Part shown: in pieces, positions 34,351 to 46,700 of the stretch
Position numbering within the stretch: position 1 is the first letter of the stretch
Layout: every line of letters starts with the position of its first letter
Source of the DNA: Eublepharis macularius
Lineage: Eukaryota; Chordata; Lepidosauria; Squamata; Eublepharidae
NCBI RefSeq assembly: GCF_028583425.1
Contig: NC_072795.1
Coordinates: 67,408,001 to 67,472,000 of the forward strand
Length of the DNA: 64,000 nt
Direction of reading: 5' to 3'
Program-made: the position numbers and the translations under genes
The notes under the pieces: model-generated
What the model was told of the DNA's origin: nothing
Database searches by the model: none
What the model saw: only the letters and a program-made list of their open reading frames with translations

Positions 34351-35343
34351 TTTTGATAGAACATCATATAAATAACCTCTTGGGACAAGAAAGTTCATCA
34401 AATTCACCAGTGTAAAACTGTCTCACCTGCCTCTTCTCACAGCAGCCTGAAATGCTTCCAAAGTCCTGGGAGACATTTTGAGATGCCATGAGAGGGGAAA
34501 GATAAGAAAACCATAAGCCTCTGGTTCTGAAATGTCCTCATAGAGGTAGTATAGAGTTTGTCCTCTCTCATATTTTTCCCTGTAAAAAATAGAACTTTTG
34601 TATTCTATCTGGCAGTTGAGATTTTGCTTTGGTTGTAATAATGTTTTGGTTTCAGGTATATTTGTGATGAATCTGCTATTCGAATACAAGAGTAAAGATA
34701 AGATTTTAAAAATTATATTAAAAAGTAAATATTAGCACAGAAATACTAATTTAGGATTATCAAGGACAGACAGTAGTCAACTGAAGAGATTCACTGCATA
34801 GCAATAAAGTGAGATTGTATGTAGAAGCTATCCTGAAAATTAAACCTCTCGATTCATGTCATTAATTTCTCAGTGTGGAAGCATTTCTTATTGCACTGGG
34901 TGAAAAAGTTAAATATAAATGATATCTGCATCAAAAGGTGAAGCAAGGGCCCCTCTCTCAGCTTGGCAAAGATCAACTGCCATTTTGCTCTTCTTACCGG
35001 AGCTGTCTCGGACAGGAGGGGCCAAATGGCCATTCCACGTGGCCATTCCACAGGGAGAGATTCACAGATACACCCTTCCCATTGACGTGGCTAGGACTAG
35101 TGGTCATTTGACCTCTTTCCTTCCAGAACTCTATTGGTGGCAGTTTTTTCACCTGGTCTGTATGTAACCGTTATATAAAGACAAGCAAGAGACTTGAGAG
35201 AACTTGAGAGAGGAAATCTCATCTTCCACCACCACCTGTTTCAGCTTCCTTCTGTGCTTTCTTTCTTTTCACCTCACAGCTCCTGCTGCTTCTCCCCTTT
35301 CACTACTTATTTCCTTCTTTTCTCAGTTTTCCCCATTCATTCA
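34351..35343. other. No recognised feature
   Basis: Non-coding. A CGTGGCCATTCCA-type repeat occurs near 35025-35051. A TATATAAAG-like string at 35173 has no gene downstream of it. Confidence 0.45.
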
Positions 35344-35765
35344 TTCCATCCATTCATTCATAGTCCGCCTTTCTCAAAGCGGATTACATAGTGTGAGATC
35401 AGCACAATCAGTATCAAAGACATTTCCATAAAGTGTCAAGGACATTTCCATAAACAATGTCATAGGGTAAATAAATACAAGTTTACAAAGACATAGTATT
35501 ATCAAGGATCCAATACAGAGTTGAAGAATTGCTGAAACAAAACATAATCAGTTCTAGGACTGAGATTAGACGACATGATAGTATATAGGAGTACATATTT
35601 AAAGCAACATAATATGTAAGGCAGCATAGTAGTGACGGCCCTGGTCCCTAACTCAGTAGCAAAGCATCTGAGACTCCCTCCCTAGAATACAGCCCTCCTA
35701 TCTGAATAAAAAGCCTTTTTGAATAATTCGGTTTTGCATCATTTGCAGAAAGCAAGGAGAGTGGG
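35344..35765 (-). mobile_element. L2-like LINE 3' end, left member of a head-to-head pair
   Basis: The reversed 3' tail (CATTCATTCATAGTCCGCCT) is followed by the 3' UTR and, at 35700-35760, the complement of a frame coding CKTELFKKAFYSD. It matches the 24299 copy in order. Confidence 0.75.
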
Positions 35766-36017
35766 AGCTCTCCTGACCTCCTCTCTCCTGGCTTTCCGTA
35801 AACGATGCAAAACCGAATTATTCAAAAAGGCATTTTACTCAGATGGGAGGCTGTATCTGCAACTTTCTCTTCTGCCCTTCCTTATCCCCTCCCTCAAGGG
35901 CTTCTCCCCCTTTTCTTGCTGAGTTGTATTTTAGCATTACCCTGTTGGTGGAATATCTGCCGAGTATTTTCTGAGAAAGGTGGACTATGCATGCATTAAA
36001 TAAAATAATGAATGAAA
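35766..36017 (+). mobile_element. L2-like LINE 3' end, right member of a head-to-head pair
   Basis: The + strand codes LLAFRKRCKTELFKKAFYSD, the typical C-terminus of L2-type ORF2. The 3' end GAGAAAGGTGGACTATGCAT and ATTAAATAAAATAATGAATG follows. Its first ~90 bp are an inverted copy of the left member. Confidence 0.78.
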
Positions 36018-36095
36018 TTTCCATTGAGCTTGTAGGAGACTGCAGGCACCTAACTAGTGAGCAACTGGGAGCCTTTGTGGTGCAGTGGTTGGAAC

Positions 36096-36195
36096 CATAG
36101 TTGCCAACAGGATATGGGGGGAAATTACCTGACCCTTTAATGGGATGTTATTTACCTTGCCATGAAAAGTTTAACCTGCCCATTTCCCTTTCATT
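36096..36195 (-). mobile_element. hAT-type MITE fragment behind a SINE head scrap
   Basis: AGTTGCCAACAGGATAT, ACCTGACCCTTTAATGGGAT and TGCCATGAAAAGTTTAACCT match, in reverse, the element at 59557-59708. Just before it, GGGAGCCTTTGTGGTGCAGT (36068-36087) resembles the head of the 33830 SINE. Confidence 0.6.
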
Positions 36196-37324
36196 TTCTC
36201 CCTCTTCCCTGCTTCCGTCCTTCCTCCAGCTCAAAGCCCCCTTTTGCTCCCGTTTTTTTGCCCATTCCCCGTCATCCTTTTCTTTCCTGCCTGCTCCATT
36301 CTTTCCTTTCCTTGCCCCCCTCCCCCGCACTCACCTCAAGTTTCAAGATGAAATTTCAGCAGCCATTTTGGATTACCTAGGCAAGCAGACTATTGTCTCT
36401 AATTGCCTAGGCAATCATGGCTGCTGAGATCTTGTGAGGTAATCTTAATAGCATTTTAAAATGTCAATTTTTTTAATTTAGGATTTTATTTTAATTTAAC
36501 TTTTTATTTAAGATTTTTCACCTAGCCTCAGGGTTCCCCTAGTCTTGTTGAACCATTTTCCCTTTCTGAGAGTAGCCCTATTTTTACAGATTTTTGATTC
36601 ATACCCTGGAGCCAAGTTCGGATATTGGTATACGAGAGTTGGACCCTGAGTTTGCTAGCTTTCTTATTTGCTCCCTGTCTGCTTTCTGGCCATGTCTATT
36701 AGTTTGCAACTGGAAACTAGTTTTAGTGCATTAGCAGAAGGACAGTATGTAAATATGGTAAATAAGAAGAGAACCGAAGAAGGGAGAGGTGGATTCCAAT
36801 TCTTATGCAAATTTCCCTTTTCCTGCACATAATATTTTGCATGCTTAAGTGCATGTTCACCTTTTCAAATAACCGATGAATTTCTGTATGCATGCTATAC
36901 ATAGATGTGTTATTTCTGAAGAATGTGATGCAGAGATATTAGCTTGGATCCAAATTTGCCTTTGGATGAGTAGACAGCCATTTCTATTCACACAAAGGAT
37001 ATGTGACTTCTTCTGATTTCTTGCACCTGATGCAGCCCCCTGTACCCGTATGCTGTTCCCCCTTGACCTCAGGAGTGATTTTTCAGGGGCTGGGGGCACA
37101 AGTAGGGATGAAGCCGGAAAGTTATTTTCTGTGATCAGCCCAGTCATCATCTTTTTCCAGGTAGTCAAAACATTGTATTTTGTACTAGTGAAATATATTT
37201 GCCTGATAAGAAAAGCAATCTAGTCCAGAATTGTGTTCCCACAGTGGCCAGCAAGATATGCTAGAATGGCTACAGTAGGGGCACAGAGAACAAACTCTTC
37301 TCTGCCCCCTCCCCAAACTGGTAT
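36196..37324. other. No recognised feature
   Basis: A pyrimidine-rich stretch (36196-36330) is followed by AT-rich non-coding DNA. Confidence 0.45.
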
Positions 37325-37555
37325 TCATGCCTCTGGCCATGAAAGACCCATTCAGCCATCCTGACTAATAGCCATTGATGAACCTATCCTCCATCAATTT
37401 GGCTAATGGTCTTTAGCCATTGAAACTGCCACATCCAGTGGCAGTGAGTTCCACAAGTTAATTATATGTGGTATGGAGAAATGTGGCCTGCATCTACTGG
37501 CTGTCAATTTCAGTGGGCATCCTTGAATTTTTTTTCATATTTTGAGAGTGCGGCA
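37325..37555 (-). repeat. Ancient reptile interspersed repeat (LINE-related)
   Basis: TTCAGCCATCCTGACTAATA, CCATTGATGAACCTATCCTC and GGCAGTGAGTTCCACAAGTT then AATTATATGTGGTATGGAGA form a well-known reptile repeat, often taken as LINE-derived. Both ends are diffuse. Confidence 0.6.
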
Positions 37556-38317
37556 GCGGCAGCTCGACTGCTACCTCTGTAGCAAAACCTCCCCACCTCC
37601 ATCACCTTGTCAGTGGATTAGGGCACCAAGTCCAAACAAGGATCCTTTGCTCTGGTGAACACAATGTAGGAAGCCATTCTCAGTCTGTGGCCGCCAGCCT
37701 TAAAGAAACAGAGGTGTCTAAGAACAGTGGTTGGTAGCTAGCCTGGAATAGATTTGCAAGCACTGCCTATTTGTATCTCCTACGTTTGCCTTTCTATTTT
37801 AAATCTTTCTCTCATGAGTATTGCCTTCTGGTACTTCTCCAGCAGTTCCAGCTGGGAGAGGAGCTGGCTCTGGGAGGAGTTTGCTTGCCATATGGAGGTC
37901 TCTCCCAATTAAGGAACAGTTGAGGGAGTGGCAAGTTGTGCCACATTTTCTCTGCCAGCAAATGAATAAAGCTAGGTCAGGTATGTTTGTATTTACAATT
38001 TTTCAGACCTCCTTTTTGAAACAAATGTTGACTCTTCACAGCTTTTTTTATTGTTGCCACATTTTATAGCTGAACAGTGTCTGTTTAATTTCCCTCTTTC
38101 TCAGATTCATAGCTCATCTTTTGTAAAACTTACCTTCCCAAACTAGCAGTAGAACTCAGCTGTTCTCCAAAGAACTGCAGTTTCACAGAACAGGTTGGCT
38201 CAGGCAGGATGCATTTCTAAACAGCCAATAATAATGTTCAAGGATTTCTCAGTAAGGAAATACAGTTCAGCTAAAACCTGAGAAAAAAAGCAAACAAAGG
38301 CTTCATCTAAACATGAG
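37556..38317. other. No recognised feature
   Basis: Non-coding. Nothing assigned. Confidence 0.45.
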
Positions 38318-38387
38318 GCTGGCTGAGGCAAAAGCACTCAAGACATGGTACGGGTCCCACAGAGCGAGTGCTTTTTCTTCAGCCAGC
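38318..38387. repeat. 22-bp imperfect inverted repeat
   Basis: GCTGGCTGAGGCAAAAGCAC at 38318 pairs with the complement at 38366-38387 (about 3 mismatches), enclosing a 26-bp loop. It may be a remnant of a small foldback element. Confidence 0.55.
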
Positions 38388-40189
38388 AAAAAGTTTGAAT
38401 CGGGCCTAAGAAGTAACAAAGAGAAAGACCTCCTGCCCACAGAGGCAGAGTTATTTTGAGGCAGAGGCCACTCAGCTTCCCATATTGCTTGTCACAACTT
38501 CTCAGCTATTTCCTCCTCCCAGTTTCTGTATGGGTTAATGAGGCCTAAGGTGCCTGAGACATTAAGAAAAACAAAACAAAGGGGAAGGCTCTATATCCTT
38601 GCTTACTAGTTGAGAGGGAAGGTGATGCCCTTTCCCTGCAATGCAGTTAATCCTCCCCCTCCTCCTGCTTAGACCCAGAATTAATTACTTGATTATAAAT
38701 TCCCAAGCAGTAATTTATAATAGTAATAATACCCTCAAAATTGGTCTTTGGTGCCATTTTTCCTCCATCTCAGAAACCCTTCATGCCAGTTAACATTTCT
38801 TCCTGCTCTGTCCTCCCTCCTTCATTATAGGTTTGAAACTAGGCACACTTTTTTTCTCCCTGAGGGGGACTAAACACACTGGGAGAATTAAGTCCAAATA
38901 TCTATGGATTCTGTTTTCTGTGTGCGTGTTATGGGCTTGCCTGCAAAGAAAAAAAGAAAAAAGATTACATCAGTCAAAACGAACTGTACTTTATGAACTT
39001 ACCTTGTATATTTACCTCATGGTCTTTGCATTGGTTTGTATAGTAAACAGACTAATAGGAGTGTTTACCCTGGTGATAAAAGGAATTTCATTGTAACAAT
39101 ATATCTTTATGTATCTATATTTAATCTTTAATCTTTAACAAAGTGCAAGTGCTAAAAGTGCACTTGCACTTTGTTAAAAAAAAGCTATAAAATTGTTACT
39201 GTCACTGATAGTCTCCTTGGATTAGGTCCCCCTTGTTATTGGCTGTTGTTTGGAGACTTCCCCTCTTGGTTCTACTCTTGTTTGAGAGACTATGTTTTCC
39301 CTTTGGATCATTTTCTATTGGGTCGTCATCATTTGCACAGAGTGGGACTTGCTACCACAAGGAGAAGAAATTGAATACTTTGTAGTGGTTTGAAATATTT
39401 TGTTTCCCCCTTTACCTCAAGGTCTTTCTAAGCTTGCTGTGCTCTATATAAAGATTTTATTGTAACTGGAATACATCTATATACAGTGCAGCCATTTAAT
39501 ATTTTTCCCGTTTTAACACTTACCTCAAATACAAAAAACCCCTTCTGCTTAACCCAGTTAAGAGTTATTTGTTTGGGGGTGGGGGAGGGGGATGAATAGT
39601 CAAAATAAAAAAAAAATCCTCCACTTATGTTTGTACCTATTTTTCCTTTGCTGTAAAATAAATCCAAATTCTGTGCTACAGCAATATAATTCTGCACTAA
39701 AAATAGAAGCTACTTAAGAGGCATTCTTCTTTCGCTCACACGTAGTAGATAATGTCTCTTCTAACAAGTTGCTTGCTGTGACAAAAATATATCATTCAAA
39801 TACTAAAAAAATGTGTGTTGGGGGGGTTGTCATAGGTATTGTTTTTACTCTTGGGCAAATGTATGGAGACTTAATTGATCCAAGTTTAGACAATTAAGAT
39901 TTCTTTAATCAGACAACAGACTTAATTTTAAAAAGCCAAATCCAGCAATTTTAATCACTGAAACAAATGTAAGCATCCTTATCACCGTATATCATTATAT
40001 GGAGCCTAATATTATTAGGCCCCATACAATAAAAATTTTAAAAGGTGATATCCTGTCTGCAGGCTAACAGTCTGAAATCTGCTGGTCTAATGTGCTTTGG
40101 AAGGCAGGAGGGGGAATGAAACAAGAAAAGCATGTTTATTTTGTATAATCGATTCTTGTTTGATTCAGCATAGTTGGAAGGCATACGAC
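38388..40189. other. Non-coding DNA containing a strong hairpin
   Basis: Contains the perfect hairpin at 39134-39178. No gene or known repeat otherwise. Confidence 0.45.
39134..39178. repeat. Perfect 19-bp inverted repeat (hairpin)
   Basis: TTTAACAAAGTGCAAGTGC (39134-39152) and its exact complement (39160-39178) are separated by 7 nt. No downstream gene or U-tract suggests a terminator. Confidence 0.8.
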
Positions 40190-40343
40190 AGTCAGCATGA
40201 TTTAGTTCTTTGCATGTTGAGCTAGGATCTGGGAGACTACTTAGCCCACTTCACAGGTTTGTTGAGTAAAGATAAAAGGAGAAAGGAATAACCCTATACG
40301 CCATCTTGAGCTCCTTGGAGGAAGGGCACAGGATTAAAATATA
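40190..40343 (+). mobile_element. tRNA-derived SINE, decayed and shortened
   Basis: AGCATGATTTAGTTCTTTG is followed by GAGCTAGGATCTGGGAGACT (the tRNA-head region of this family) and then CATCTTGAGCTCCTTGGAGG and AAGGGCACAGG. The middle is deleted. Confidence 0.6.
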
Positions 40344-40671
40344 TTAACAAGATATAATGCAGTTTTTATTGCTAAAACTAAACTGGTCTGACTTTGCCTG
40401 GGTGGAAGATGGGGACCATTTGGAAGCTACAGAGAAAACGAACCCATTGATAAGAATACTGGACTTTGACTATGAAGACCGGGGTTCATATAATGTACCT
40501 ACAGATATTTGGAATAATGACAATATGTGGGCCATGCTTCATATTTTTGGGATTCTATATACCTGTGGGTTCACTATATTGGCTGATTTCTATACATAGC
40601 TATAAAACAAGATGGAAGTTTGCTCTGGAGAGCTGATTTACAAAGCAGTGTTAAATTATATAACTCATCAT

Positions 40672-40745
40672 TAGAAAGCCAGTGTGGCATGATGGATAAA
40701 ATACTGGATCTGTTAATGTTGGGAGGCTTTATCTTGGTCTTTGCA
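40672..40745 (+). repeat. SINE 5' head fragment
   Basis: GAAAGCCAGTGTGGCATGAT and GGATAAAATACTGGATCTG match the head of the 40916 SINE. The remainder is missing. Confidence 0.5.
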
Positions 40746-40915
40746 ATCAGGAAGAAGATTCCCCCCTCTCCTTGGATTGCCAGTAGCATGTGGCATGGCT
40801 TCCTTGTCTGAGCTACATGGATGTGTGTTATACAACTTAGTGCTCATGGTGCAACTTAATTGTTGTTCTTGGATGCTTGAGACATTATAATCTAGTGAAT
40901 GATCATAATGTACTT

Positions 40916-41115
40916 TTGAGAGCCAGTGTGACATAGTGGATAGAGTGTGTGTTGGTCTTAGATTAGGGAAATGTGGGTTCAGGTTCTTGACAGGAGTATC
41001 ACTGGGTGACCTTGACCATTGTCACTGTCTCTCACCATAACCTGCCCACAAATAGACTGCAAATATAAACTATCCTGAGCTGCTTTGGAAGAAGGGCAGG
41101 TTACAAATGTAATGC
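40916..41115 (+). mobile_element. tRNA-derived SINE
   Basis: Head: GAGAGCCAGTGTGACATAGT, GGATAGAGTGTG, then the B-box region TGGGTTCAGGTTCTTGAC. Body: CACTGGGTGACCTTGACC. End: GAGCTGCTTTGGAAGAAGGG and CAGGTTACAAATGTAAT. It is complete in outline. Confidence 0.8.
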
Positions 41116-42199
41116 ACAAGTTACCTACAATGATCACATCATATTTAATCTGCAATTTCCATTTTATTTAGCTTTCAGAGAGAGGGTTTGATCATTACAA
41201 AAACAAGGTATCCATCAGCAGGATATCTAGACAGTTATCTAGTATAAAGGTGTGCAATTTACTGTTTGTTAAGGTTATATGCTGTCAACAAAACCCATTT
41301 GTTGGTGTGAAAGGCAAGACACTGTAAGACTGGTTTATCTGGATCTTATAATAAAAAAAAAACCTCATGTGCTTGAAATGAGACCAAGTTTCTCATGCAA
41401 AATTTTTTTGCCTAAAGCACATTCATGTTTCCAGCTTCTTTCAAGCCTGTGAGGGCTGATAATGTATTTTCTTTTGCTGTTCATTCATTGTGCAATTGTA
41501 AGTGCTATTTTGCAGCTCTGGCTCAATATTACCTTTCTAGGTTGGGCATGTGGGGGGATAGTGGGGTGCTGGGGCACTAGAAAAATCACATGGAAATGGC
41601 AGCTAATTAAAAAACACAGTATGGAAAGTTGATACTGTCATCTGATAGTGCAAGCAGATCTTCAAAATTTGTGACCCACCAGACATTTCTGATGACTTCC
41701 TATAGCTCAATAAACCTCTAAAACAGAGAAAAGGGGTTGTTGGGTTTGAAGCAGCCAAGATATATGCGACTAGATCCAATGTTAAGCTAAAGTGGATCCA
41801 GTGATCACTTCCACGAAGTCTGCTTCTGGAAACTAAAGGTATTTTTTCCCGCTGGAGGACGTCTTTAGCATAAGGGCATGATTGGATCCAGCTCATAGTT
41901 AATAGGCTAGGTTTGGCTTGATGGGCTGCAAGGTGTGTGGATCTGTATGAGAGAAGTATAGGTCTTCAAACACAACTTCTTTGGTGGTTTGACTACGGAC
42001 GTAGGGGTGAAGTAGGGTCCCTTGCACTTTTTAATCTATCCTATTGCTTTATATAGTCTACCTTTCTTTTGGTCACAGCATTCTAAAATGTTATAAATTA
42101 CTTTCGTTGAGGTTTTCTAAATGGCTTGCTGACAGTTTAAGATAGTGAGATAAACAGCACTACTTTGTGCAGTACCTCTGTTGTTAAGAGCTCAAAGAA
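41116..42199. other. No recognised feature
   Basis: Non-coding. Nothing assigned. Confidence 0.5.
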
Positions 42200-42300
42200 C
42201 AACTATTTGTTTGTTTGTTTATAACATTTTATACCACCTTTCCTCCTAACTTATGGTCCCCAATGTGGTGAACAATAAACAACATTAAAATAAACGGACA
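42200..42300 (-). repeat. LINE/SINE 3'-end fragment
   Basis: TTTGTTTGTTTGTTTATAAC, then ATTTTATACCACCTTTCCTC and AATGTGGTGAACAATAAACA, is a reversed 3' end with its tail. Confidence 0.55.
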
Positions 42301-42599
42301 TACATATATAAAAACAAATAGAACACAGAATCATAAAAAGGAAGGAGAGTCAGTGATGGAATGCCAAACAAAACAGTTCAGACTTCATCCTGCAGCTAAA
42401 GAAATGATAGAAGAACAGAAAAGTGTTTTTCCCTTCTTCCACATATCTCCTAAGCACACAAAAGGAAGCTTTCTCACAACCAGATACTGATCTTGGCTTT
42501 TGAATTCCTGATTAGTAAGGCCATAGTATTCCCACAATTTCTAATATGGGTCAGACTCTCCAGTGCACTCCTCTGACATTGCTGAGGTAGACTGGGGAA

Positions 42600-42833
42600 T
42601 AGGGTTGCCAGCCTCCAGGTGGTGGCTGGAGATCTCCTGGAATTACAACTGATCTCCAGGCCACAGAGAACAGTTCACCTGGAGAAAATGGCTACTTTGG
42701 GGGGTGGATTCTATGGAATTATGCCATGCCAGTGTCCTTTCCCTCCCCAAAACCCACTTTCTCCAGGTTTCTCCAGGTTTCACCCCCCCCCCCAGATCTC
42801 CAGGAATTTCCCAACTTGGAGCTGGCAACCCTA
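42600..42833 (+). mobile_element. hAT MITE, 234 bp, intact ends
   Basis: The ends TAGGGTTGCCAGCCTCCAGG and AGCTGGCAACCCTA are terminal inverted repeats. A perfect 8-bp duplication CTGGGGAA flanks it (42592-42599 and 42834-42841). The interior has CTGGAGATCTCCTGGAATTA and GGAGAAAATGGCTACTTTGG, as in a very common reptile hAT family. It lies about 820 bp upstream of TRIM8 exon 2. A second copy begins at 63881. Confidence 0.92.
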
Positions 42834-42841
42834 CTGGGGAA

Positions 42842-43656
42842 TCTGTTCTTTTATACTGTGTGTTAATGGTTTGTTCATGAGAAAATACTTAAAATGCAAT
42901 TGTGAGGATTGGATTAATCTATGTTAAGTCATCTTTTATTGTGGGATTCAATGGAAGGGACCAGGAGTGCAAAGGTCATTTGATAGACACAGGCTCATGG
43001 GTTAAATAAACTATGTCCCTGAACCAGTGTAATATGAAAGAGACCAGAAGCAAAATCTGGAAAAGAATGCAGAGCTCCACCTTACAAAGAGGCAGTGTTG
43101 CCAGTTGTGTTCTTCTTTTCCCTTAGCATTTCTGTTGCTAGCAAAAGGAAATTCCAAGAAGCTGAAACTTGGAAGCAAGGAAAAGTGCCTTGGAGAACCA
43201 GCTCCTCATGATCCATGTCCGCTCTTAGGCTTTAAAGTCCATGCAGAGAAATGGCCAGAAAATGTCTGCAAGCACACATTGCAGGGAGATGTATGAGTTG
43301 CATTTCATGCTTTACACCAAAAACAGGGAAAGAAAAAGTACATAACACCATACTGTTGCTTTCCCTATTTCTAGCTCTTTAGTTACACACTTGTTGGTAT
43401 CTTCTTCCCTCTTCACATTCATAATGTTTATGCCTGACTATTAATAAGCTGCAAGGACAGCCTTGCAGCCACTTTCTGGCTGTTTTCCAACGTACCCTTT
43501 TGATCTCAAGTTTAGAAATGTGACAAGACAATTGACTCTTCTTGCAATGCATTTCTTGGATGCTTTCATTCTTTACAACTGCAGCAGTTATTAAAGTGCA
43601 GGAACCCATTTCTAAGGGTCTAATAGCCTTTTCCCTACTTGTTCCTTCTGTTGCAG
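42842..43656 (+). other. End of TRIM8 intron 1
   Basis: Non-coding sequence leading to a pyrimidine-rich tract and the acceptor TTCTGTTGCAG at 43646-43656. No further repeat is recognised. Confidence 0.75.
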
Positions 43657-43752
43657 AAAATGCTGGTGAAGCAGCAGGACCGCCTGGAAGAGCGTGAGCA
43701 AGACATTGAGCAGCAGCTGTACAAGTTGGAGTCTGACAAGCGGCTGGTTGAA
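43657..43752 (+). CDS. TRIM8: TRIM8 exon 2 (96 bp)
   Basis: Codes 32 residues from KMLVKQQDRLEE to SDKRLVE, in phase 0 at both ends. Acceptor TTGCAG, donor GTAACT. This is the beginning of the coiled coil. Confidence 0.96.
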
Positions 43753-46700
43753 GTAACTGGGATTATTTGTTAATTTTATTTTGCCTTCCCTGATTCTAGA
43801 ACCATAGCAGCAGAGAGCTGCAGCCTCCTAAATATGGTGTCCTTGATAAGGGCATCTTGGAGCAAAGAGGGTTGCAAGTAGAATAGCGAGAAGCTAACTT
43901 ATGGTGGGCCCATGGTTGCCCCTCTGGAATGGGCTTGTAAAGAGAGTCTATAGTGATTTTTAAGCAAGCTGCTATTCAACCAGAACATACGGCATCTTGA
44001 AGTGGAAGTGTAGTACAGAAAGTGCAGTAATGCAAATTCTGCAACTTAATCCACCACCACTCCCATACTATTTAGTGGACTTTACTTTGCATGGATCAGT
44101 CCCCAAGTATTTGTTTCCTAGCTTGCAGACCCCTGCTTAAAATATCTCTTCTTCTGTGGCTAGAGACAAAGCCTAAGAGTTCGTGCTCACAGCCTCTTGT
44201 AATGTTTTCTCCTTTTGGTTTTCTGTATCTGACAAGATACATTTTCTCTGAGATTAAGTTAGAGCATTGCCAAGCTATGACCACTCTGGCCTATTTGTTC
44301 TCTTAAAATGTCTCCATACTTCTGCAGTCCTTTTAATGTTCTAGTAAAGCAAGTATTCAACCCTTTTTAAAATTTGTTCCTTAATAATGAAACTAGAAGG
44401 AATGGTCAGAGCCAAGGAGAAACCTCACTTCTCAGAGTGAGCTGAATATGGGTGTTTTTTCTTCCTTTTTCCATTTTGTCAGGAGAAAGTGAACCAACTG
44501 AAGGATGAGGTGCGCCTGCAGTATGAGAAGATGCACCAGATCCTTGATGAGGATTTGCGCAAGACTATGGAGATTCTAGACAAGGCTCAGGCTAAGTTCT
44601 GCAATGAGAATGCTGCCCAGGTGTTGCACCTTAGTGAGCGCATGCAGGAAGCCAAGAAGCTGCTCAGCTCTGTTCAGGTCATGTATGACAAGACCGAGGA
44701 CATCAACTTCATGAAGGTGAAGTGGAGGGGTGTCTAAAGAAGGGGGAGGGGGCCTGAGGAGCATTTGGCAGTGGTATAATAGAAGATCTGGGGATTTAAG
44801 GTGGCAGTCTCAGCCCAGCAGTGACTGAATCCTATTCTCCTTGGCCTTAGCATGGTAGTTGCACACCTTCATCCTCACCCTGACATCCTTACATTGAAAG
44901 CTTCCTCTTTCCTCACGGTTTTGTAGACTTCTGTTAAACCCCCATTACCTTTTCCAGGGTTATCCAGGGGCATTTCCACCCATACTTTCCTTACAAAACT
45001 CAAGTTGATGATCTTGGCATGCTTTAACTTCACCTGCCATGGCTATCCCAGTTAGTCTCTTATTCCTTTGGTTGCGGTATCCCTCAATTAGTCATTCTGA
45101 AACCTTTATCGCAGCAGAAGAAAGTAAGTGTGGAGAAAGAGGGAAAAGCTAAAGGATGGAAGTACTTTCCTCTTTTATTTCTTTGATGTAGCCATGATGC
45201 CATTGTTCCTGCTTTTTCAATACCACTCGGTCATTTAATCGAGATGTCAGAAAGAGTTAGAAGGAAAGGTAGCAGGGCTTCTGCTGCTTTTTTTAAAAGT
45301 GGGCCAAAACATACTTGGTTGCTTTTCCTACTCTTCTGCCTACTTTAACGCCAGACCGTTAAATCCACTTCAGTAATCTAGAAGACACGCCCTCAGTCAC
45401 TTGCGTATGAGACATGTATTACCATTAAGGTTATTGATTGTGTTCAGAATAAACCCCCACTGACATTTCCTCCCATACCTCCTAATTAATATGTGGTAAA
45501 ATCATCGTTACCGCATGGCAGGATCACTCAGGCAGCTGACTGCTTCTGGGCAGTTAACTCAACTGCATGGGGCTCAGAGGTACCAAGTAACAAATGTTAT
45601 TGCTGCTTCTCATTTTGTACTTGCTTTTGGAAACCCAAGAAACAAAGTGTATTAGCTCCGTATTAATTCTGAATGGAACATACATTTAAATTATTACTGT
45701 TTAATAGGCAAAACACATGAAAGAGTCCTTAAGAAAAGGACTGGGCCTCTGCTTCTGGGCCTCTGAGTCAGTGTGATGCAAGCCAGAAGGCTGGGCAAGG
45801 AAACAAGTCCAAATCATCACTCTTGGTCCTGAAATTCACTGGGTTACCTTGGGCCAGTTGTCATTTCTCAGCTTAACCTCCACTTGGCCATTGTGAAGAT
45901 AAAGTAAGAAAAGTCTGTATATGCCACACTGAGCTCTTTGAAGGATGGTGTGATACAAATGTGGTGTTGATGGTGAATCCATAGTGTGATCCTAAGAGAT
46001 GTGATGCCGCAAACTTACTAAATCTATGCAGGTGTGGGTCTGAGAGCGGCCCAGACTCCTAACTTAGAGGAATGTTGTGTAGAATAAAGAAAAGTCTAGA
46101 AATCCTGTGTCAGTTAGCCAGTTCTTTAAGAGCTAAGGCCATTTGCAGCCATTAGAACCATCAGCCAATCAGAAAAAATTATATATGAATGTGTACATGA
46201 AAGGGGCTAGAGAAGTATATGGAAGTTAGAATAATTCCATGCTTGATGGAGCATGGTTGGTAGCTACAGACTGTAGCTTAAAGTGATAAGTTACAGTTTA
46301 GAAACAGTGTTGTAGAGCAAATACAGTACTGGGCTGAGGCCTCGGCTGGAGTTCTTGAATTAAAGATTTGCTAGGTGGATTTTGTCTAGAATGTCTGCCA
46401 AAGCATTCATGCAGACTCATGAAGCCAGCCCTTTTTATTCCACCTTTGAGATCCGGAAGGACTGAAAGTTGTTGAAATTTTGTAAAAGTAGCAATAGTTA
46501 TTAACATTTGATCTGAGCAGCTTAAGTTGACTGATCACTTGATATAACAACTTGCCATTTATACAGTGCTTTAATTATGTAAAATAGTCCTATAGAGATC
46601 CTGAACATCAAATCTTCTACATGCAAACCTGTGCTTTAATTCAAGGAATGGTCCTTCCCAGGTGGTGCTGCATGTCTGTGGAGTATGGATGTAGTGGATG

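Noticed and set aside
35171..35180. TATA-like string TTATATAAAG
   Set aside because: No downstream gene, initiator or conserved context. It is common by chance in AT-rich DNA.
39134..39178. Hairpin as a transcription terminator
   Set aside because: Hairpin terminators are bacterial, and this is vertebrate DNA with no adjacent gene end.
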